Shown here: one piece after another, positions 7,015 through 11,450 of the stretch
How positions within the stretch are numbered: the stretch's first letter is position 1
How the letters are laid out: each line of letters opens with the position of its first letter
Source: DATLZB01 sp035574175
GTDB lineage: Bacteria > Pseudomonadota > Alphaproteobacteria > Rhizobiales > Hyphomicrobiaceae
Assembly (NCBI GenBank): GCA_035574175.1
Contig: DATLZB010000154.1
Span: 1-11,450 of the forward strand
DNA length: 11,450 bases
Direction: 5' to 3'
Translations under genes and position numbers: made by a program
Notes under the pieces: model-generated
What the model was told of the DNA's origin: nothing
The model's input: the letters and a program-made list of their open reading frames with translations, nothing else
The model's database searches: none

Positions 7015-8187
7015 TCAGTTCTTGATCTTGCCTGGGTCCTTCACCGCCTCGAATGTGGCGAACTCCTGATTATAGAGCTCGCCATCCACGCGCTCGACCC
7101 GCCGGATGTAGATGTTCTGGATGATGTCCCGGGTCTCAGGATCGATCTGGATCGGCCCGCGCGGGCTCTCCCACTTCATGCCCTTCATCGCCGCGAGCAG
7201 GGCATCGCCATTGGTATTGCCGCCCGTCTTCTTGAGCGCCTCGTAGATGAGGTGCATGCCGTCATAACCGCCGAGCGAGATGAAGTTCGGACGGAAGCCG
7301 TATGCCTTCTTGAAGGCGGCGACGTATTCCTTGTTCTTTGCCGAATTGTGCGAGGCCGAATAGAAACCTGCCGTCACCACGCCGAGCATTGCATCGCTCA
7401 TCGTCGGCATGTCATCGTCATCCGTGACGTCACCGGGTCCGATCAGCTTGATGCCGGCCTTGTCGAGCCCCCGCTCGACGAATTGCTTGGCGAAGGTCCC
7501 TGCCTGGCCGCCGGCCGGCACGAACACGAACAGGGTATCGGGGTTGAGGTCTTTGGCCCGCTGCAGGAAGGGCGCGAAGTCGGGGTTGGCGAGCGGCACC
7601 TTCAGTGTCTCGAGGATCTGACCGCCGCCGGCCGTAAAGGCCTTGGTGAAGGTGGCCGTTGCCTCGTGACCTGGCGCCCAGTCCGACTGGATGATGACCA
7701 CCTTCTTGTGTCCGTTCTTGGCCGCCCAGTCGCCCATGATCGCGCACTGCTGCCCGAGGGTGAAGCTGGTCCGCACGATATAGGGCGAGCGTTCCGTGAC
7801 CACCGATGTCCCCGACACCATAACCACCTCGGGGATCTTCGCTTCCGTCGCGAGCGGCGCGATCGCCATCGCCACCGGCGTGATACCCACCCCCAAAATA
7901 TGAACCTTCTCGTTGACAATCAGCTCCTGCGCGAGCCGCTTGGCCACGTCAGGCACGGTCGTGTCGTCCCGCAGGATGAGCTGGATTTTCTTGCCGGCCA
8001 CCGTGTCGCCGTGCTGCTGCATGTACAGCTTGGCACCGGAAACCACCTGCCGGCCGACAGCGGCAAGCGGCCCCGTCATGGATTGAACGAGGCCGATCTT
8101 GACGGTGTCCTGCGCCCATACCGCGCCACTGCCCGTCAACGCCGTTGCGATGGCGATGCCGCCCGCAACAAGTACTTGTTTCAGCAT
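7015..8187 (-). CDS. periplasmic substrate-binding protein of the HAAT ABC importer
   Basis: A 390-residue LivK-type (periplasmic binding protein, type I fold) protein. A Sec signal peptide covers 1-25 (one Lys, then a hydrophobic run, ending AVWA before QD), so the mature protein is periplasmic. The mature N-terminus DTVKIGLVQSMTGPLAAVG is the family opening, and GYDGMHLIYEALKKTGG near the C-terminus is the usual late helix. The start at 8187 is backed by a strong GGGAGGA ribosome site (8193-8199, complement) with a 5-nt spacing. It follows pobA by 104 bp and precedes livH by 254 bp. Proteins of this subgroup bind branched-chain amino acids or aromatic acids; residues alone do not settle it. 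The adjacent pobA makes 4-hydroxybenzoate or a related aromatic acid the leading guess. Confidence 0.93.
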   Translation of the reverse strand: MLKQVLVAGGIAIATALTGSGAVWAQDTVKIGLVQSMTGPLAAVGRQVVSGAKLYMQQHGDTVAGKKIQLILRDDTTVPDVAKRLAQELIVNEKVHILGVGITPVAMAIAPLATEAKIPEVVMVSGTSVVTERSPYIVRTSFTLGQQCAIMGDWAAKNGHKKVVIIQSDWAPGHEATATFTKAFTAGGGQILETLKVPLANPDFAPFLQRAKDLNPDTLFVFVPAGGQAGTFAKQFVERGLDKAGIKLIGPGDVTDDDDMPTMSDAMLGVVTAGFYSASHNSAKNKEYVAAFKKAYGFRPNFISLGGYDGMHLIYEALKKTGGNTNGDALLAAMKGMKWESPRGPIQIDPETRDIIQNIYIRRVERVDGELYNQEFATFEAVKDPGKIKN

Positions 8188-8229
8188 CTGGTTCCTCCCA
8201 TGGCTGCTTGCCGACGCCGATTTGCTGCA

Positions 8230-8258
8230 ATGTTACGCCAATTCACCTCGTCCGGTAA
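8230..8258 (-). promoter_or_regulatory. possible weak promoter ahead of the binding-protein gene
   Basis: On the minus strand, TTACCG (8258-8253) and TAACAT (8235-8230) are separated by 17 bp. The -10 matches the sigma-70 consensus at four of six positions, the -35 at three. It would start transcription about 35 bp before the binding-protein gene, in the 104-bp gap after pobA, allowing importer expression apart from pobA. Such matches are common by chance. Confidence 0.22.
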
Positions 8259-8291
8259 GGCAGCGCCATGCCGGATCGAGCAAACCATCAT

Positions 8292-9476
8292 TTACCCTGG
8301 CCCGAAGGGCGCTCCGACATAGGCTTCCGCCAGCGCCGTTGCGAAGTGTTTCGAGCCGGTCACCGATTCGAGTTCAGCGAGCTGGCGCCGCTCGTCGAAC
8401 TCGCCGGCGTCGGGGAAATTGTGAAGCATCGATGTCATCCACCATGAGAAGTGCTGCGCCCGCCACACGCGACGCAGCGCGGTCGCGCTGTAGGCGTCGA
8501 GAAGCGCCGTCGAGCCTTCTCCGAAGAAGGCGCCGAGCGCGCGGTCGAGATGCCAGACATCGCTGGCGGCGAGGTTGAGGCCCTTGGCCCCGGTGGGGGG
8601 CACCGAATGGGCGGCATCCCCCGCAAGGTAAAGTCGCCCGTACTGCATCGGCTCGCCCACGTAGCTGCGCATGGGCACGATGTCTTTCTGGAAGATCGGA
8701 CCCTCCTTCAGTCGGAACCCGTCCTCGCCCGCAACGCGCGCCTGCAGCTCGGACCAAATCCTGTCGTCGGACCAGTTGTCGACGGAATCGTTGGGGTCGC
8801 ATTGAAGGTACATGCGCTGCACTTGCGGCGTGCGACTGCTGATCAGTGCAAAGCCCCTCGCGTGCCGGGTATAGATCAGCTCCTCCGAGGAGATGGGGGC
8901 CTCGCAGAGGATGCCGAACCAGCCGAACGGGTAGATGCGCAGGTAGTCTTTCCGCCGATCGGTCGGGATGGCGGACCGGCACACCCCGTGCGAACCGTCG
9001 GCGCCGACGACGGCCTCGCATTTGAGTTCGCGCATCGCGCCCTCCGGCGTGACGTACTGGATGGCCGGACTTGTGGTTGTGACGTCGGCAACCGCCACGA
9101 CCCTTGTGTCAAAGAGAATTTGCCCGCCCTGCGCCAACCGCGCCGCAATCAGATCCTTGAGCACCTCGTGCTGCGGATAGAGCATCACCACTCTGCCGCC
9201 CGTCAGGCCCTCGAAATCGATCCTGTGGTTGCGGCCGCTGAAGCGGAGGTTGATGCCCCTGTGGACGACCCCCTCTCGGCGCAACCGATCCGCAACGCCG
9301 AGCTCGTGCATGAGATCGACGGTGCTCTGCTCGAGCACCGCGGCGCGAATGGTTGCCTCGATGGCCTTGCGTCCGCGCACATCTATGATGACGGAATCGA
9401 TCCCCCGTCGATGGAGCAGCAGCGACAAGAGCAGGCCCGCCGGCCCCGCTCCGACGATGCCGACCTGGGTGCGCAT
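8292..9476 (-). CDS. pobA: 4-hydroxybenzoate 3-monooxygenase (PobA)
   Basis: FAD-dependent cytoplasmic hydroxylase that converts 4-hydroxybenzoate, O2 and NAD(P)H to protocatechuate, the entry to the beta-ketoadipate pathway. It has 394 residues, the same length as the Pseudomonas enzyme. Visible are the FAD fingerprint GIVGAGPAG (6-14), R44 in IRAAVLEQ, the second motif GADGSHG (158-164), and the third motif LAGDAAHSVPPTGAKGLNLA (284-303) with D287, P294 and N301. The substrate-site residues of the Pseudomonas enzyme are matched, offset by one: Y202, S213, R215, R221, Y223 and Y386. The frame runs open to 9536, but the ATG at 9476 gives the family N-terminus MRTQVGIVGAG and has an AAAGAGGA ribosome site. 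The predicted NADPH-contact segment 33-38 differs from the Pseudomonas enzyme. Divergent from the PobR-type gene; first gene of the importer run. Confidence 0.97.
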   Translation of the reverse strand: MRTQVGIVGAGPAGLLLSLLLHRRGIDSVIIDVRGRKAIEATIRAAVLEQSTVDLMHELGVADRLRREGVVHRGINLRFSGRNHRIDFEGLTGGRVVMLYPQHEVLKDLIAARLAQGGQILFDTRVVAVADVTTTSPAIQYVTPEGAMRELKCEAVVGADGSHGVCRSAIPTDRRKDYLRIYPFGWFGILCEAPISSEELIYTRHARGFALISSRTPQVQRMYLQCDPNDSVDNWSDDRIWSELQARVAGEDGFRLKEGPIFQKDIVPMRSYVGEPMQYGRLYLAGDAAHSVPPTGAKGLNLAASDVWHLDRALGAFFGEGSTALLDAYSATALRRVWRAQHFSWWMTSMLHNFPDAGEFDERRQLAELESVTGSKHFATALAEAYVGAPFGPG

Positions 9477-9546
9477 TACCGTCCTCTTTGCTCGGGCCTG
9501 CGCCGGTCCAAGGCCGCGCCGCCACCGATAGCGCACCTCCGAGCCC

Positions 9547-9561
9547 CGACGCCCGGCGTCG
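9547..9561. promoter_or_regulatory. near-perfect inverted repeat in the pobA leader region
   Basis: CGACGCC and GGCGTCG flank a single C, giving a 15-bp inverted repeat about 70 bp upstream of the pobA start. It may be a binding site for a second, dimeric regulator or a leader hairpin in the pobA message. Its function is not shown by sequence. Confidence 0.3.
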
Positions 9562-9614
9562 TGTGCGCTTATGGCGGCAGCTTCCGGCCATACACCCGAC
9601 TCCTATCAGAAATG

Positions 9615-9642
9615 CCGGGCGATTTGCATGGACTCCGCCCGG
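9615..9642. promoter_or_regulatory. inverted repeat overlapping the candidate PobR operator
   Basis: CCGGGCG (9615-9621) and CGCCCGG (9636-9642) are perfect 7-bp inverted arms with a 14-bp spacer, so their centres are 21 bp apart, two helical turns. The arms immediately precede the two copies of the direct repeat. It could be a dimer site or a stem in the pobR-side DNA. Confidence 0.35.
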
Positions 9643-9654
9643 AATTGCTTGGAC
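9622..9654. promoter_or_regulatory. candidate PobR operator: 12-bp direct repeat with 21-bp period
   Basis: ATTTGCATGGAC (9622-9633) and AATTGCTTGGAC (9643-9654) agree at 10 of 12 positions and start exactly 21 bp apart. AraC-family activators bind as dimers to direct half-sites about 21 bp apart on one DNA face, as at araI. Read toward pobA the consensus is GTCCAWGCAAWT, with the GCA core common in such half-sites. The pair lies between the divergent pobA and pobR genes, 145 bp from pobA and 68 bp from pobR. Assignment to PobR is inference. Confidence 0.5.
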
Positions 9655-9677
9655 GAATCTGGTCAAGAAGGTATCGT
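9649..9677 (+). promoter_or_regulatory. candidate pobR promoter
   Basis: TTGGAC (9649-9654), a 17-bp spacer and TATCGT (9672-9677) resemble a sigma-70 promoter. The -10 box keeps the key T, A and final T; the -35 box starts TTG. Transcription would begin near 9684, giving a leader of about 39 nt. The -35 box is the end of the second direct repeat, so regulator binding there could block or tune pobR itself. Confidence 0.35.
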
Positions 9678-9722
9678 TCCGGCATGTCTCCGGAGAACCT
9701 GCCTGCGTGGCGTTGAGGGCAG

Positions 9723-10661
9723 ATGGCGGCGGCAATCGAGCAAGGCATTCCCGTATTTCGCCTCTATGGCGAGGCGGGTGATGCGACGGTTCCGGGATTT
9801 GTGCATGTCGAGCGGATCTCTTCGCGGGCGCCGCTGCACGACTGGCAGATCCGCGCTCACCGGCATCCCCATCTGTCGCAGGCGTTCCTTGTCACTGTCG
9901 GCGGCGGCATCCATCACATTGACGGTCGGGAAGGACGGTTCGAGGCTCCCTGGTTGATGTGGATTCCCGCCGATACCGTTCATGGTTTTGCGTTCCGGCC
10001 GGGCACCGAAGGCTTTGTGGTTTCGGTTGCCGATGATTTTCTGGACACGGCGATCAGGCACGATCCCGAAGCGCTCGCGCTGCGGGTTGCCGCCGACGAA
10101 GCGTTCAGTGCCGCAATGGGCCTGCCCGAGGAGATCGACGTTGCCTTGGAGCCGGTCTTTGAGGGTCTCTTGCGCGAGGCCTCGGGCTCCTACCCCGGCT
10201 CCGTCAGTGCGACCTTGGGCCTCATCAAGCTGCTACTGGTCGGCGTCGTTCGCACGCGTGCGCTGCGAACTATCAACGGAGCGGGCGCCGAGGCCCGTGC
10301 CGGCCTCTACCGGCGCTACCGCAAGCTCGTCGAGCTGCGCTTGCGAGAAGGCTGGAGCATTGCGCGCTATGCGAGCGAGCTTTGCGTGACTACCGACCGC
10401 TTGCACGCCGCCTGTACGGAAGCTGCCGGCAAGGCGCCCCGGCAGATCCTGCACGATCGTCTCCTGCTGGAGGCCAAGCGCAGCCTGATCTACACGACCA
10501 TGTCGGTTGCGCAGATTGCCGGTGACCTGGGCTTCGGCGACCCCGCCTACTTCTCGCGCTTCTTTTCGAGCCGCGCCGGAATGAGCCCGACGGCCTTTCG
10601 GAAGGAGCACGATCTGGCGGCAACGCGCCGATCCTACTGTGCCGCCTCGGCCGGAAACTGA
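9723..10661 (+). CDS. pobR: AraC-family transcriptional regulator, PobR type
   Basis: A 312-residue DNA-binding regulator. The N-terminal half is a cupin-like sensor domain with a His-rich strand (HRHPHLSQ, H46, H48, H50) and the opening PVFRLYGE (10-17) that I recognise from AraC-type PobR proteins. The C-terminal domain has two helix-turn-helix units: about 211-233 (WSIARYASELCVTTDRLH) and 261-285 (SVAQIAGDLGFGDPAYFSRF), ending with the family sequence GMSPTAFRKE (286-295). It probably senses 4-hydroxybenzoate and activates the divergent pobA and importer genes, as AraC-type PobR does in other bacteria. The start at 9723 has GAGGG only 3 nt away, a close but usable ribosome site. Its last 28 bp overlap the end of the opposite-strand ABC exporter gene. 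An IclR-type PobR, used in some other bacteria, is excluded by the fold. Confidence 0.9.
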   Translation: MAAAIEQGIPVFRLYGEAGDATVPGFVHVERISSRAPLHDWQIRAHRHPHLSQAFLVTVGGGIHHIDGREGRFEAPWLMWIPADTVHGFAFRPGTEGFVVSVADDFLDTAIRHDPEALALRVAADEAFSAAMGLPEEIDVALEPVFEGLLREASGSYPGSVSATLGLIKLLLVGVVRTRALRTINGAGAEARAGLYRRYRKLVELRLREGWSIARYASELCVTTDRLHAACTEAAGKAPRQILHDRLLLEAKRSLIYTTMSVAQIAGDLGFGDPAYFSRFFSSRAGMSPTAFRKEHDLAATRRSYCAASAGN

Positions 10662-11450
10662 AGCTCGGCAAGCCGTGCATAGAGCCCGCCGGCGCGAACG
10701 AGGTTCGTGTGTGTGCCCTCCTCGACGATCCGGCCGCGGTCGAACACCAGGATGCGGTGCGCTTTCTGAATGGTGGCGAGCCGGTGCGCGATGACGAGCG
10801 TAGTGCGCCCGTGCATCACCGCCTCGAGCGCCTGCTGGATCTGCCCCTCGCTTTCCGCATCGAGCGCGCTCGTAGCTTCGTCGAGCAGCAGGATCGGCGC
10901 ATTTCGCAAAATGGCGCGGGCAATGGCAATGCGCTGGCGCTGGCCGCCGGACAGCGTTGCGCCGCGCTCGCCGAGCCGCGTCTCGTAGCCGTTGGGCAGC
11001 GCCCGGATGAACCCGTCGGCCTGGGCCGCGACGGCAGCGCGCCGCACGTCCTCGGGTCTGGCATGGGGTGCGCCGTATCGGATATTCTCGATCACCGTGT
11101 CGGCGAACAGCGCCACCTGCTGAGGAACCAACGCCATCCGCGAGCGCAGCGCCCCAAGGTCTGCGGTGGCGATGTCGACACCATCGACCTCGATCATGCC
11201 CCGGGTCGGATCGTAGAAGCGGAGCAGCAGGTTGAGCACCGTGGTCTTGCCGGCCCCCGACGGGCCGACCAGCGCCACCGTTTCGCCCGGGGCGACGTGA
11301 AAAGACACGCCCGAGAGCGAGCGGCTCGTCGGCCGCGACGGATAGGAGAAATGCACGTCCCGGAATGCGATCTCGCCGCGCGCCGGCTCGGGCAGAAGAG
11401 TGGGGACGGCGGGCGAGCTTATGGTCGGCCTCTGAGCCAGCAGCTCGGCG
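10634..11450 (-). CDS. ABC exporter (MsbA-like), C-terminal ATPase half; 5' end outside window
   Basis: The frame is open from the window edge to a TAG at 10634-10636 and gives 271 residues. The edge sequence AELLAQRPTISSP...LPEPARGEIAFRDVHFSYPSRP is the usual linker from the membrane domain to the ATPase domain of fused (half-size) exporters, so the membrane helices lie beyond 11450; a GTG at 11356 is only an internal Val. The ATPase motifs are all present: Walker A GPSGAGKTT, Q-loop LVPQQVALFADT, signature LSGGQRQRIAIARA, Walker B PILLLDEATSALD and switch IAHRLATI. It should form a dimer and export lipids, drugs or another hydrophobic compound; the substrate cannot be told. It converges on pobR with a 28-bp overlap and appears unrelated in function. 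Confidence 0.93.
   Translation of the reverse strand, partial: AELLAQRPTISSPAVPTLLPEPARGEIAFRDVHFSYPSRPTSRSLSGVSFHVAPGETVALVGPSGAGKTTVLNLLLRFYDPTRGMIEVDGVDIATADLGALRSRMALVPQQVALFADTVIENIRYGAPHARPEDVRRAAVAAQADGFIRALPNGYETRLGERGATLSGGQRQRIAIARAILRNAPILLLDEATSALDAESEGQIQQALEAVMHGRTTLVIAHRLATIQKAHRILVFDRGRIVEEGTHTNLVRAGGLYARLAELQFPAEAAQ

Noticed and set aside
7003..8322. Plus-strand open frame of 439 codons opposite the binding-protein gene
   Set aside because: The translation is His/Arg/Asp-rich with no domain, while the minus strand has a clear signal peptide and family signatures.
9603..9631. sigma-70 promoter for pobA just left of the direct repeat (GATAGG as -10)
   Set aside because: Only three of six -10 bases match and no -35 is recognisable. 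An activator-dependent promoter could look like this, but the sequence does not show it.
8451..9716. Plus-strand open frame of 421 codons opposite pobA
   Set aside because: It mirrors the pobA codons; PobA has every catalytic motif, and this frame has none.

Overview
This is a high-GC window with dense, short-spaced genes whose products look alphaproteobacterial, most probably Hyphomicrobiales (Rhizobiales: the Bradyrhizobium/Rhodopseudomonas/Hyphomicrobium neighbourhood). That placement rests on the inositol-monophosphatase-like N-terminus and on the MotA-like/OmpA-like pair that follows it, both of which I recognise from that order. It is a judgement from memory, not a search. All seven complete enzyme and transport genes look intact, and I see no RNA gene, insertion sequence, CRISPR array or phage gene.

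Layout. (1) 1-3203, plus strand: the tail of an unidentified protein, an inositol monophosphatase family enzyme, a four-helix MotA/TolQ/ExbB-type membrane protein, and a MotB/OmpA-type protein with one membrane helix, a long coiled coil and a peptidoglycan-binding domain. The last two look like stator and wall anchor of a non-flagellar, ion-driven envelope machine. (2) 3235-9476, minus strand, transcribed leftwards: pobA (4-hydroxybenzoate 3-monooxygenase), a periplasmic binding protein, and the livH, livM, livG and livF parts of a branched-chain-amino-acid-type (HAAT) ABC importer. The permease and ATPase genes overlap or nearly touch. (3) 9477-9722: a divergent control region. (4) 9723-10661, plus strand: an AraC-family regulator of the PobR type. 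(5) 10634-11450, minus strand: the ATPase half of an MsbA-like ABC exporter, cut by the window edge and overlapping the end of pobR tail to tail.

How the parts work together. The regulator pobR sits back to back with pobA, and pobA is followed on the same strand by a complete importer. The simplest reading is a capture-and-hydroxylate unit: the importer brings in 4-hydroxybenzoate or a related aromatic acid, PobA converts it to protocatechuate, and PobR switches the unit on when substrate is present. Ring-cleavage genes are not in the window. The substrate of the importer is inferred from position only.

The most useful new observations are a 12-bp direct repeat with a 21-bp period between pobA and pobR (an AraC-type operator geometry), substitutions in the predicted NADPH-contacting segment of PobA, a LivM with an unusual hydrophobic C-terminal extension, and the non-flagellar motor pair. 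I do not see a wholly novel system: the rest is recognisable housekeeping and catabolic gene content.
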